Assembly: GCF_051014685.1 (NCBI RefSeq)
Contig: NW_027478525.1
Coordinates: 186,001-250,000 of the forward strand
DNA from: Ptiloglossa arizonensis
Taxonomy: Eukaryota > Arthropoda > Insecta > Hymenoptera > Colletidae
DNA: 64,000 nucleotides
Direction of reading: 5' to 3'
Shown here in pieces: positions 1-11,270 of this stretch (within the stretch, counting starts at the first letter, position 1; every line of letters starts with the position of its first letter). Position numbers and translations under genes: made by a program. Below the pieces are notes generated by a model that saw nothing but the letters and a program-made list of their open reading frames with translations, did not search any database and was not told the origin of the DNA.

Positions 1-242
1 CATCAGAACTGCGAAAATTTTGAGTTTCTCAAGCGTTTCTTTCCTCCAAACTGCCATATCTCGCGAACGGATTGACCAATCCCCAAAATTTCTGTTGCTT
101 CTGAAAGTAGAAACTCGCCCGATTACAACGGTATTCGTACTTTTCCCCTAGGCCGTTCCAGTTATTCATTTCGAGCATCAGAACTGCGAAAATTTTGAGT
201 TTCTCAAGCGTTTCTTACCTCCAAACTGCCATATCTCGCGAA

Positions 243-258
243 CGGATTGACCAATCCG
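243..258. other. Dyad element, GACC form (7-bp arms, 2-bp centre), representative
   Basis: CGGATTG and CAATCCG are exact reverse complements separated by AC. The element sits at monomer positions 68-83, close to the monomer midpoint, and recurs in most monomers. It is the commoner form of the dyad. Variants with one arm change occur (GACCGATCCG at about 10,570; CGGATCGACC at about 590; CGGATTCACC at about 3,920). Function is unknown; dyads in centromeric satellites have been discussed as cruciform or protein-binding sites. Confidence 0.85.
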
Positions 259-291
259 CCAAATTTCTGTTGCATCTGAAAGTGGAAACTC

Positions 292-308
292 GCCCGATTA
301 CAACGGTA
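292..308 (-). other. CENP-B-box-like segment, weak (7 of 9 core bases), representative
   Basis: Read on the minus strand, this segment gives ACCG-TTGT-A-AT-CGGG. The CENP-B box core is TTCG, four free bases, A, two free bases, CGGG. Seven of nine fixed bases match; the two Ts at the left are A and C. It recurs in nearly every monomer because this part is conserved. A match this good is expected by chance about once in two such monomers (both strands), so this is a pointer and not a call. Confidence 0.2.
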
Positions 309-941
309 TGCGCACTTTTCCCCTAGGCCGTTCTAGTTATTCGTGTCAAGCATCAGAACTGCGAAAATTTTGAGTTTCTCAAGTGTTTCTTACCTCCAAA
401 CTGCCATATCTCGCGAACGGATTGACCAATCCGCAAAATTTCTGTTGCTTCTGAAAGTAGAAACGCGCCCGATTACAACGGTGTGTGTAGTTCTCCCTTA
501 GGCCGTTCTAGTTATTCGTTTCGAGCATCAGAACTGCGAAAATTTTGAGTTTCTCAAGCGTTTCTTACCTCCAAACTGCCTTATCTCGCGAACGGATCGA
601 CCAATCCGCAAAATTTCTGTGGCATCTGAAAGTAGAAACTCGCCCGATTACAACAGTGTGTGTAGTTTTCCCCTAGGCCGTTCCAGTTATTCGTTTCGAG
701 CATCAGAACTAAGAAAATTTTGAGTTTCTCAAGCGTTCCTTACCTCCAAACTGCCATATCTCGCGAACGGATTGACCAATCCGCAAAATTTCTGTTGCAT
801 TTGAAAGTAGAGACTCGCCCGATTACAACGGTATGTGTAGTTTCCCCTAGGCCGTTCCAGTTATTCGTTTCGAGTATCAGAACTGCGAAAATTTTGAGTT
901 TCTCAAGCGTTTCTTACATCCAAACTGCCATATCTCGCGAA

Positions 942-957
942 CGGATTGATCAATCCG
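942..957. other. Perfect 16-bp palindrome, GATC form of the dyad, representative
   Basis: CGGATTGATCAATCCG equals its own reverse complement. It differs from the GACC form by a single C-to-T change that turns the 2-bp centre into AT and makes the palindrome perfect. The form recurs in a large minority of monomers, often next to CCGCCAAATTT instead of CCGCAAAATTT, and is regularly interleaved with the GACC form within each higher-order repeat. Palindromic binding by a homodimeric protein, or cruciform extrusion, is possible but not shown. Confidence 0.85.
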
Positions 958-3659
958 CCAAATTTCTGTTGCATCTGAAAGTGGAAACTCGCCCGATTAC
1001 AGCGGTATGCGCACATTTCCCCTATGCCGTTCTAGTTACTCGTTTCGAGCATCAGAACTGCGAAAATTTTGAGTTTCTCAAGCGTTTCTTACATCCAAAC
1101 TGCCATATCTCGCGAACGGATTGACCAATCCGCAAAATTTCTGTTGCTTCTGAAAGTAGAAACTCGCCCGATTACAACGGTTTCGTACTTTTCCCCTAGG
1201 CCGTTCCAGTTATTCATTTCGAGCATCAGAACTGCGAAAATTTTGAGTTTCTCAAGCGTTTCTTACCTCCAAACTGCCATATCTCGCGAACAGGTTGACC
1301 AATCCGCAAAATTTCTGTTGCATCTGAAAGTAGAAACTCGCCCGATTACAACTGTGGGTGTAGTTTTCCCCTAGGCCGTTCTAGTTATTCGTTTCGAGCA
1401 TGAGAACTGCGAAAATTTTGAGTTTCTCAAACGTTTCTTACATCCAAACTGCCATATCTCGCGAACGGATTGACCAATCCGCAAAATTTCTGTTGCATCT
1501 GAAAGTAGAAAATCGCCCGATTACAACGGTGGTTGTAGTTTTCCCCTAGGCCGTCCTAGTTATTCGTTTCGAGCATCAGAACTGCGAAAATTTTGAGTTT
1601 CTCAAACGTTTCTTACATCCAAACTGCCATATCTCGCGAACAGATTGACCAATCCGCAAAATTTCTGTTGCATCTGAAAGTAGAAAATCGCCCGATTACA
1701 ACGGTATGCGCACTTTTCCCCTAGGCCGTTCTAGTTATTCGTGTCAAGCATCAGAACTGCGAAAATTTTGAGTTTCTCAAGTGTTTCTTACCTCCAAACT
1801 GCCATATCTCGCGAACGGATTGACCAATCCGCAAAATTTCTGTCGCTTCTGAAAGTAGAAACGCGCCCGATTACAACGGTGTGTGTAGTTCTCCCTTAGG
1901 CCGTTCTAGTTATTCGTTTCGAGCATCAGAACTGCGAAAATTTTGAGTTTCTCAAGCGTTTCTTACCTCCAAACTGCCATATCTCGCGTACGGATAGACC
2001 AATCCGCAAAATTTCTGTTGCATCTGAAAGTAGAAACTCGCCCGATTACAACGGTGGTTGTAGTTTTCCCCTAGGCCGTTCTAGTTATTCGTTTCGAGCA
2101 TCAGAACTGCGAAAATTTTGAGTTTCTCAAGCGTTTCTTACCTCCAAACTGCCATATCTCGCGAACGGATCGACATATCCGCAAAATTTCTGTGGCATCT
2201 GAAAGTAGAAACTCGCACGATTACAACGGTATGTGTAGTTTTCCCCTAGGCCGTTCCAGTTATTCGTTTCGAGCATCAGAACTGCGAAAATTTTGAGTTT
2301 CTCAAGCGTTCCTTACCTCCAAACTGCCATATCTCGCGAACGGATTGATCAATCCGCCAAATTTCTGTTGCATCTGAAAGTGGAAACTCGCCCGATTACA
2401 ACGGTATGCGCACTTTTCCCCTAGGCAGTTCTAGTTATTCGTGTCAAGCATCAGAACTGCGAAAATTTTGAGTTTCTCAAGCGTTTCTTTCCTCCAAACT
2501 GCCATATCTCGCGAACGGATTGACCAATCCCAAAAATTTCTGTTGCTTCTGAAAGTAGAAACTCGCCCGATTACAACGGTATTCGTACTTTTCCCCTAGG
2601 CCGTTCCAGTTATTCATTTCGAGCATCAGAACTGCGAAAATTTTGAGTTTCTCAAGCGTTTCTTACCTCCAAACTGCCATATCTCGCGAACGGATTGACC
2701 AATCCGCGAAATTTCTGTTGCATCTGAAAGTAGAAAATCGCCCGATTACAACGGTATGCGTACTTTTTCCCTAGGCCGTTCTAGTTATTCGTTTCGAGCA
2801 TCAGAACTGCGAAAATTTTGAGTTTCTCAAGCGTTTCATACATCCAAACTGCCATATCTCGCGATCGGATTGACCAATCCGCAAAATTTCTGTTGCATCT
2901 GAAAGTAGAGACTCGCCCGATTACAACGGTGTGTGTAGTTTTCCCCTAGGCCGTTCCAGTTATTCGTTTCGAGCATCAGAACTGCGAAAATTTTGAGTTT
3001 CTCAAGCGTTCCTTACCTCCAAACTGCCATATCTCGCGAACGGATTGATCAATCCGCAAAATTTCTGTTGCATCTGAAAGTGGAAACTCGCCCGATTACA
3101 GCGGTATGCGCACATTTCCCCTATGCCGTTCTAGTTACTCGTTTCGAGCATCAGAACTGCGAAAATTTTGAGTTTCTCAAGCGTTTCTTACCTCCAAACT
3201 GCCATATCTCGCGAACAGATTGACCAATCCGCAAAATTTCTGTTGCATATGAAAGTAGAAAGTCGCCCGATTACAACTGCGGGTGTAGTTTTCACCTAGG
3301 CCGTTCTAGTTATTCGTTTCGAGCATGAGAACTGCGAAAATTTTGAGTTTCTCAAACGTTTCTTACATCCAAACTGCCATATCTCGCGAACGGATTGACC
3401 AATCCGCAAAATTTCTGTTGCATCTGAAAGTAGAGACTCGCGCGATTACAACGGTGTGTGTAGTTTTCCCCTACGCCGTTCCAGTTATTCGTTTCGAGCA
3501 TCAGAACTGCGAAAATTTTGAGTTTCTCAAGCGTTCCTTACCTCCAAACTGCCATATCTCGCGAACGGATTGACCAATCCGCCAAATTTCTGTTGCATCT
3601 GAAAGTGGAAACTCGCCCGATTACAACGGTATGCGCACTTTTCCCCTAGGCCGTTCCAG

Positions 3660-4510
3660 TTATTCGTTTCGAGCATCAGAACGGCGAAATTTTTGAGTTT
3701 CTCAAGCGTTCCTTACCTCCAAACTGCCATATCTCGCGAACGGATTGACCAATCCGCAAAATTTCTGTTGCATCTGAAAGTAGAGACTCGCCCGATTACA
3801 ACGGTATGTGTAGTTTTCCCCTAGGCCGTTCCAGTTATTCGTCTCGAGCAACAGAACAGCGAAAATTTTGAGTTTCTCAAGCGTTTCTTACTTCCAAACT
3901 ACCATGTCTCGCGAACGGATTCACCAATCCGCAAAATTTCTGTTGCTTCTGAAAGTAGAAACTCGCCCGATTACAACGGTATGCGTACTTTTCCCCTAGG
4001 CCGTTCCAGTTATTCATTTCGAGCATCAGAACTGCGAAAATTTTGAGTTTCTCAAGCGTTTCTTACATCCAAACTGCCATATCTCGCGAACGGATTTACC
4101 AATCCGCAAAATTTCTGTTGCGTCTGAAAGTAGAAACTCGCCCGATTACAACGGTGTGCGTACTATTCCCCTAGGCCGTTCTAGTTACTCGTTTCGAGCA
4201 TCAGAACTGCGAAAATTTTGAGTTTCTCAAGCGTTTCTTACATCCAAACTGCCATATCTCGCGAACGGATTGATCAATCCGCAAAATTTCTGTTGCATCT
4301 GAAAGTAGAAACTCGCCCGATTACAACGGTATGCGTACTATTCCCCTAGGCCGTTCTAGGTACTCGTTTCGAGCATCAGAACTGCGAAAATTTTCAGTTT
4401 CTCAAGCGTTTCTTACATCCAAACTGCCATATCTCGCGAACGGATTGATCAATCCGCCAAATTTCTGTTGCATCTGAAAGTAGAAACTCGCCCGATTACA
4501 ATGGCAGGTG
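3660..4510. repeat. Block A1, about 5 monomers, copied 4,200 bp downstream
   Basis: Matches 7,860-8,710 at an offset of exactly 24 monomers. Shared barcodes: ACGGCGAAATTTTT at 3,681 and 7,881, CTCGAGCAACAGAACAGC at about 3,842 and 8,042, the ACCATGTCTCGCG monomer at about 3,901 and 8,101, and CGGATTTACC at about 4,091 and 8,291. The copies differ at several sites (for example TTTTCAGTTTCTC at about 4,394 against TTTTGAGTTCCTC), so this exchange is older than those further right. Confidence 0.8.
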
Positions 4511-5120
4511 TAGTTTTCCCTAGGCCGTTCCAGTTATTCATTTCGAGCATCAGAACTGCGAAAATTTTGAGTTTCTCAAGCGTTTCTTACCTCCAAACTG
4601 CCATATCTCGCGAGCGGATCGACCAATCCGCAAAATTTCTGTGGCATCTGAAAGTAGAAACTCGCCCGATTACAACGGTGTGTGTAGTTTTCCCCTAGGC
4701 CGTTCCAGTTATTCGTTTCGAGCATCAGAACTGCGAAAATTTTGAGTTTCTCAAGCGTTCCTTACCTCCAAACTGCCATATCTCGCGAACGGATAGACCA
4801 ATCCGCAAAATTTCTGTTGCATTTGAAAGTAGAGACTCGCCCGATTACAACGGTATGTGTAGTTTTCCCCTAGGCCGTTCCAGTTATTCGTTTCGAGCAT
4901 CAGAACTGCGAAAATTTTGAGTTTCTCAAGCGTTTCTTACATCCAAGCTGCCATATCTCGCGAACGGATTGATCAATCCGCCAAATTTCTGTTGCATCTG
5001 AAAGTGGAAACTCGCCCGATTACAACGGTATGCGCACTTTTCCCCTAGGCCGTTCTAGTTATTCGTGTCAAGCATCAGAACTGCGAAAATTTTGAGTTTC
5101 TCAAGCGTTTCTTACCTCCA
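4100..5120. repeat. Block B1, about 6 monomers, copied about 2,275 bp downstream
   Basis: Matches 6,375-7,395 at 13 monomers. The TTTTCAGTTTCTC monomer occurs at about 4,394 and 6,669, and the rare ATCCAAGCTGCC monomer at 4,941 and 7,217. B1 overlaps A1, so the left region is a mosaic of overlapping older duplications. Confidence 0.7.
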
Positions 5121-5619
5121 AACTGCCATATCTCGCGAACGGATTGACCAATCCGCAAAATTTCTGTTGCATCTGAAAGTAGAAACTCGCCCGATTGCAA
5201 CGGTGTGCGCACTTTTCCCCTAGGCCGTTCCAGTTATTCGTTTTCGAGCATCAGAACTGCGAAAATTTTGAGTTTCTCAAGCGTTTCTTACATCCAAACT
5301 GCCATATCTCGCGAACGGATTGATCAATCCGCCAAATTTCTGTTGCATCTGAAAGTGGAAACTCACCCGATTACAACGGTATGCGCACTTTTCCCCTAGG
5401 CCGTTCTAGTTATTCGTGTCAAGCATCAGAACTGCGAAAATTTTGAGTTTCTCAAGCGTTTCTTACCTCCAAACTGCCATATCTCGCGAACGGATTGACC
5501 AATCCGCAAAATTTCTGTTGCTTCTGAAAGTAGAAACTCGCCCGATTACAACGGTATTCGTACTTTTCCCCTAGGCCGTTCCAGTTATTCGTTTCGAGCA
5601 TCAGAACTGCGAAAATTTT

Positions 5620-6430
5620 GAGTTTCTCAAGCGTTCCTTACCTCCAAACTGCCATATCTCGCGAACGGATTGAGACCAATCCGCAAAATTTCTGTTGCAT
5701 CTGAAAGTAGAGACTCGCCCGATTACAACGGTATATGTAGTTTTCCCCTAGGCCGTTCCAGTTATTCGTCTCGAGCAACAGAATTGCGAAAATTTTGAGT
5801 TTCTCAAGCGTTTCTTACTTCCAAACTACCATGTCTCGCGAACGGATTCACCAATCCGCAAAATTTCTGTTGCTTCTGAAAGTAGAAACTCGCCCGATTA
5901 CAACGGTATGCGTACTTTTCCCCTAGGCCGTTCCAGTTATTCATTTCGAGCATCAGAACTGCGAAAATTTTGAGTTTCTCAAGCGTTTCTTACTTCCAAA
6001 CTACCATGTCTCGCGAACGGATTCACCAACCCGCAAAATTTCTGTTGCTTCTGAAAGTAGAAACTCGCCCGATTACAACGGTATGCGTACTTTTCCCTAG
6101 GCCGTTCCAGTTATTCATTTCGAGCATCAGAACTGCGAAAATTTTGAGTTTCTCAAGCGTTTCTTACCTCCAAACTGCCATATCTCGCGAACGGATTGAC
6201 CAATCCGCAAAATTTCTGTTGCGTTTGAAAGTAGAGACTCGCCAGATTACAACGGTGTGTGTAGTTTTCCCCTAGGCCGTTCAGTTATTCGTTCCGAGCA
6301 TCAGAACTGCGAAAATTTTGAGTTTCTCAAGCGTTTCTTACCTCCAAACTGCCATATCTCGCGAACGGATTGACCAATCCGCAAAATTTCTGTTGCGTCT
6401 GAAAGTAGAAACTCGCCCGATTACAACGGT
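5620..6430. repeat. Block C1: monomer string shared with 52,875-53,683, about 47 kb away
   Basis: Ordered barcodes shared with 52.9-53.7 kb: CTCGAGCAACAG, two successive ACCATGTCTCGCG / GATTCACC monomers (the second with CAACCCGC), then ACTCGCCAGATTAC, then GTTCCGAGC. Local indels here include a 2-bp insertion at 5,673-5,674 and 1-bp deletions at about 6,097 and 6,282 that the distant copy lacks. Confidence 0.8.
5641..5700. other. Monomer with a 2-bp insertion at the dyad centre
   Basis: The sequence reads GGATTGAGACCAATCC, with two extra bases at 5,673-5,674 relative to GGATTGACCAATCC. Both 7-bp arms stay intact and only the centre grows from 2 to 4 bases. I saw this in no other monomer. 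Confidence 0.9.
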
Positions 6431-7395
6431 GTGCGTACTATTCCCCTAGGCCGTTCTAGTTACTCGTTTCGAGCATCAGAACTGCGAAAATTTTGAGTTT
6501 CTCAAGCGTTTCTTACATCCAAACTGCCATATCTCGCGAACGGATTGATCAATCCGCAAAATTTCTGTTGCATCTGAAAGTAGAAACTCGCCCGATTACA
6601 ACGGTATGCGTACTATTCCCCTAGGCCGTTCTAGTTACTCGTTTCGAGCATCAGAACTGCGAAAATTTTCAGTTTCTCAAGCGTTTCTTACATCCAAACT
6701 GCCATATCTCGCGAACGGATTGATCAATCCGCCAAATTTCTGTTGCATCTGAAAGTAGAAACTCGCCCGATTACAACGGTAGGTGTAGTTTTCCCCTAGG
6801 CCGTTCCAGTTATTCATTTCGAGCATCAGAACTGCGAAAATTTTGAGTTTCTCAAGCGTTTCTTACATCCAAACTGCCATATCTCGCGAACGGATCGACC
6901 AATCCGCAAAATTTCTGTGGCATCTGGAAGTAGAAACTCGCCCGATTACAACGGTGTGTGTAGTTTTCCCCTAGGCCGTTCCAGTTATTCGTTTCGAGCA
7001 TCAGAACTGCGAAAATTTTGAGTTTCTCAAGCGTTCCTTACATCCAAACTGCCATATCTCGCGAACGGATTGACCAATCCGCAAAATTTCTGTTGCATTT
7101 GAAAGTAGAGACTCGCCCGATTACAACGGTATGTGTAGTTTTCCCCTAGGCCGTTCCAGTTATTCGTTTCGAGCATCAGAACTGCGAAAATTTTGAGTTT
7201 CTCAAGCGTTTCTTACATCCAAGCTGCCATATCTCGCGAACGGATTGATCAATCCGCCAAATTTCTGTTGCATCTGAAAGTGGAAACTCGCCCGATTACA
7301 ACGGTATGCGCACTTTTCCCCTAGGCCGTTCTAGTTATTCGTGTCAAGCATCAGAACTGCGAAAATTTTGAGTTTCTCAAGCGTTTCTTACCTCC
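6375..7395. repeat. Block B2, copy of 4,100-5,120
   Basis: Downstream partner of B1, ending in the TATGCGCAC and GTGTCAAG tail versions. It carries its own private substitutions, such as CATCTGGAAG near 6,924. Confidence 0.7.
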
Positions 7396-7859
7396 AAACT
7401 GCCATATCTCGCGGACGGATTGACCAATCCGCAAAATTTCTGTTGCATCTGAAAGTAGAAACTCGCCCGATTACAACGGTATGCGTACTTTTCCCCTATG
7501 CCGTTCTTGTTACTCGTTTCGAGCATCAGAACTGCGAAAATTTTGAGTTTCTCAAGCGTTTCTTATTTCCAAACTGCCATATCTCGCGAACGGATTGACC
7601 AATCCGCAAAATTTCTGTTGCGTCTGAAAGTAGAAACTCGCCCGATTACAACGGTATGCGTACCTTTCCCCTATGCCGTTACAGTTATTCGTTTCGAGCA
7701 TCAGAACTGCGAAAATTTTGAGTTTCTCAAGCGTTTCTTACATCCAAACTGCCATATCTCGCGAACGGATTGACCAATCCGCAAAATTTCTGTGGCATCT
7801 GAAAGTAGAAACTCGCCCGATTACAACGGTATGCGTACTTTTCCCCTAGGCCGTTCTAG

Positions 7860-8710
7860 TTATTCGTTTCGAGCATCAGAACGGCGAAATTTTTGAGTTT
7901 CTCAAGCGTTCCTTAACTCCAAACTGCCATATCTCGCGAACGGATTGACCAATCCGCAAAATTTCTGTTGCATCTGAAAGTAGAGACTCGCCCGATTACA
8001 ACGGTATGTGTAGTTTTCCCCTAGGCCGTTCCAGTTATTCGTCTCGAGCAACAGAACAGCGAAAATTTTGAGTTTCTCAAGCGTTTCTTACTTCCAAACT
8101 ACCATGTCTCGCGAACGGATTCACCAATCCGCAAAATTTCTGTTGCTTCTGAAAGTAGAAACTCGCCCGATTACAACGGTATGCGTACTTTTCCCCTAGG
8201 CCGTTCCAGTTATTCATTTCGAGCATCAGAACTGCGAAAATTTTGAGTTTCTCAAGCGTTTCTTACATCCAAACTGCCATATCTCGCGAACGGATTTACC
8301 AATCCGCAAAATTTCTGTTGCGTCTGAAAGTAGAAACTCGCCCGATTACAACGGTGTGCGTACTATTCCCCTAGGCCGTTCTAGTTACTCGTTTCGAGCA
8401 TCAGAACTGCGAAAATTTTGAGTTTCTCAAGCGTTTCTTACATCCAAACTGCCATATCTCGCGAACGGATTGATCAATCCGCAAAATTTCTGTTGCATCT
8501 GAAAGTAGAAACTCGCCCGATTACAACGGTATGCGTACTATTCCCCTAGGCCGTTCTAGTTACTCGTTTCGAGCATCAGAACTGCGAAAATTTTGAGTTC
8601 CTCAAGCGTTTCTTACATCCAAACTGCCATATCTCGCGAACGGATTGATCAATCCGCCAAATTTCTGTTGCATCTGAAAGTAGAAACTCGCCCGATTACA
8701 ACGGTAGGTG
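7860..8710. repeat. Block A2, copy of 3,660-4,510
   Basis: Downstream partner of block A1 with the same order of barcode monomers. The five small indels between the two copies (at about 4,520, 5,241, 5,673, 6,097 and 6,282) sum to zero, which is why the offset is exactly 4,200. Confidence 0.8.
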
Positions 8711-9160
8711 TAGTTTTCCCCTAGGCCGTTCTAGTTATTCGTTTCGAGCATCAGAACTGCGAAAATTTTGAGTTTCTCAAACGTTTCTTACATCCAAACT
8801 GCCATATCTCGCGAACGGATTGACCAATCCGCAAAATTTCTGTTGCATCTGAAAGTAGAAAATCGCCCGATTACAACGGTATGCGTACTTTTCCCCTATG
8901 CCGTTCTAGATACTCGTTTCGAGCATCAGAACTGCGAAAATTTTGAGTTTCTCAAGCGTTTCTTATTTCCAAACTGCCATATCTCGCGAACGGATTGATC
9001 AATCCCCAAAATTTCTGTGGCATCTGAAAGTAGAAACTCGCCCGATTACAACGGTATGTGTAGTTTTCCCCTAGGCCTAACCAGTTATTCGTTTCGAGCA
9101 TCAGAACTGCGAAAATTTTGAGTTTCTCAAGCGTTCCTTACCTCCAAACTGCCATATCTC
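8500..9160. repeat. Block D1, copied 1,400 bp downstream
   Basis: Matches 9,900-10,560 at 8 monomers: the TTTTGAGTTCCTC monomer at about 8,595 and 9,995, the TAGGTGTAG tail, the monomer with AGAAAATCGCCC, and the GGCCTAACC tail at about 9,074 and 10,474. One diagnostic difference is TTTTGAGTTTCTC at about 8,768 against TTTTGATTTTCTC at about 10,168. The latter is the ancestral context of the later deletion lineage. Confidence 0.8.
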
Positions 9161-9899
9161 GCGAACGGATTGACCAATCCGCAAAATTTCTGTTGCATCT
9201 GAAAGTAGAAACTCGCCCGATTACAACTGTGGGTGTAGTTTTCCCCTAGGCCGTTCTAGTTATTCGTTTCGAGCATCAGAACTGCGAAAATTTTGAGTTT
9301 CTCAAACGTTTCTTACATCCAAACTGCCATATCTCGCGAACGGATTGACCAATCCGCAAAATTTCTGTTGCATCTGAAAGTAGAAAATCGCCCGATTACA
9401 ACGGTATGCGTACTTTTCGCCTATGCCGTTCTAGTTACTCGTTTCGAGCATCAGAACTGCGAAAATTTTGAGTTTCTCAAGCGTTTCTTATTTCCAAACT
9501 GCCATATCTCGCGAACGGATTGACCAATCCGCAAAATTTCTGTTGCGTCTGAAAGTAGAAACTCGCCCGATTACAACGGTATGCGTACCTTTCCCCTATG
9601 CCGTTCCAGTTATTCGTTTCGAGCATCAGAACTGCGAAAATTTTGAGTTTCTCAAGCGTTTCTTACATCCAAACTGCCATATCTCGCGAACGGATTGACC
9701 AATCCGCAAAATTTCTGTGGCATCTGAAAGTAGAAACTCGCCCGATTACAACGGTATGCGTACTTTTCCCCTAGGCCGTTCTAGTTATTCGTTTCGAGCA
9801 TCAGAACGGCGAAATTTTTGAGTTTCTCAAGCGTTCCTTACCTCCAAACTGCCATATCTCGCGAACGGATTGATCAATCCGCAAAATTTCTGTTGCATC

Positions 9900-10560
9900 T
9901 GAAAGTAGAAACTCGCCCGATTACAACGGTATGCGTACTATTCCCCTAGGCCGTTCTAGTTACTCGTTTCGAGCATCAGAACTGCGAAAATTTTGAGTTC
10001 CTCAAGCGTTTCTTACATCCAAACTGCCATATCTCGCGAACGGATTGATCAATCCGCCAAATTTCTGTTGCATCTGAAAGTAGAAACTCGCCCGATTACA
10101 ACGGTAGGTGTAGTTTTCCCCTAGGCCGTTCTAGTTATTCGTTTCGAGCATCAGAACTGCGAAAATTTTGATTTTCTCAAACGTTTCTTACATCCAAACT
10201 GCCATATCTCGCGAACGGATTGACCAATCCGCAAAATTTCTGTTGCATCTGAAAGTAGAAAATCGCCCGATTACAACGGTATGCGTACTTTTCCCCTATG
10301 CCGTTCTAGATACTCGTTTCGAGCATCAGAACTGCGAAAATTTTGAGTTTCTCAAGCGTTTCTTATTTCCAAACTGCCATATCTCGCGAACGGATTGATC
10401 AATCCGCAAAATTTCTGTGGCATCTGAAAGTAGAAACTCGCCCGATTACAACGGTATGTGTAGTTTTCCCCTAGGCCTAACCAGTTATTCGTTTCGAGCA
10501 TCAGAACTGCGAAAATTTTGAGTTTCTCAAGCGTTTCATACATCCAAACTGCCATATCTC
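9900..10560. repeat. Block D2, copy of 8,500-9,160, first TTTTGATTTTCTC monomer
   Basis: Partner of D1. It carries the first TTTTGATTTTCTC monomer in the window (about 10,165), still with ACGTTTCTTAC. The same combination recurs at about 13,140 and 48,137. A version with one T deleted occurs nine times between 22.7 and 47 kb. Confidence 0.8.
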
Positions 10561-11270
10561 GCGAACGGATTGACCGATCCGCAAAATTTCTGTTGCATCT
10601 GAAAGTAGAAACTCGCCCGATTGCAACGGTGTGCGCACTTTTCCCCTAGGCCGTTCCAGTTATTCGTTTCGAGCATCAGAACTGCGAAAATTTTGAGTTT
10701 CTCAAACGTTTCTTACATCCAAACTGCCATATCTCGCGAACGGATTGATCAATCCGCCAAATTTCTGTTGCATCTGAAAGTGGAAACTCGCCCGATTACA
10801 ACGGTATGCGCACTTTTCCCCTAGGCCGTTCTAGTTATTCGTGTCAAGCATCAGAACTGCGAAAATTTTGAGTTTCTCAAGCGTTTCTTACCTCCAAACT
10901 GCCATATCTCGCGAACGGATTGACCAATCCGCAAAATTTCTGTCGCTTCTGAAAGTAGAAACTCGCCCGATTACAACGGTATTCGTACTTTTCCCCTAGG
11001 CCGTTCCAGTTATTCATTTCGAGCATCAGAACTGCGAAAATTTTGAGTTTCTCAAGCGTTTCTTACCTCCAAACTGCCATATCTCGCGAACGGATTGACC
11101 AATCCGCAAAATTTCTGTTGCATCTGAAAGTAGAAACTCGCCCGATTACAACGGTGTGTGTAGTTTTCCCCTACGCCGTTCCAGTTATTCGTTTCGAGCA
11201 TCAGAACTGCGAAAATTTTGAGTTTCTCAAGCGTTTCATACATCCAAACTGCCATATCTCGCGATAGGAT

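Larger units (their letters stand above)
176..350. repeat. Representative satellite monomer, 175 bp
   Basis: A typical early monomer given to show the anatomy. In monomer coordinates: 14-21 is the AAAATTTT tract; 22-29 GAGTTTCT, which pairs with 109-116 AGAAACTC in the consensus (this copy reads GTGGAAACTC, so that arm is weakened here); 51-60 CTGCCATATC; 61-66 TCGCGA; 68-83 the dyad CGGATTGACCAATCCG; 85-91 an A/T tract; 119-130 the segment CCGATTACAACG; 131-175 the variable tail containing CCTAGG. My hand consensus has 46 C and 32 G on this strand, so the array is C-rich on the plus strand. The start base is arbitrary. Confidence 0.95.

Noticed and set aside
720..1374. Overlapping open frames of 101 and 134 codons, the longest region of coding potential
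   Set aside because: They translate the monomer in a rotating frame, depend on local 1-bp deletions, and share the same peptide pieces as dozens of shorter frames elsewhere. There is no family resemblance and no conserved start or stop.
9061..9090. CCTAA in the GGCCTAACC tail as an insect-type telomere repeat (TTAGG complement)
   Set aside because: It is a single unit inside one monomer tail version, never in tandem, so it is not telomeric DNA.
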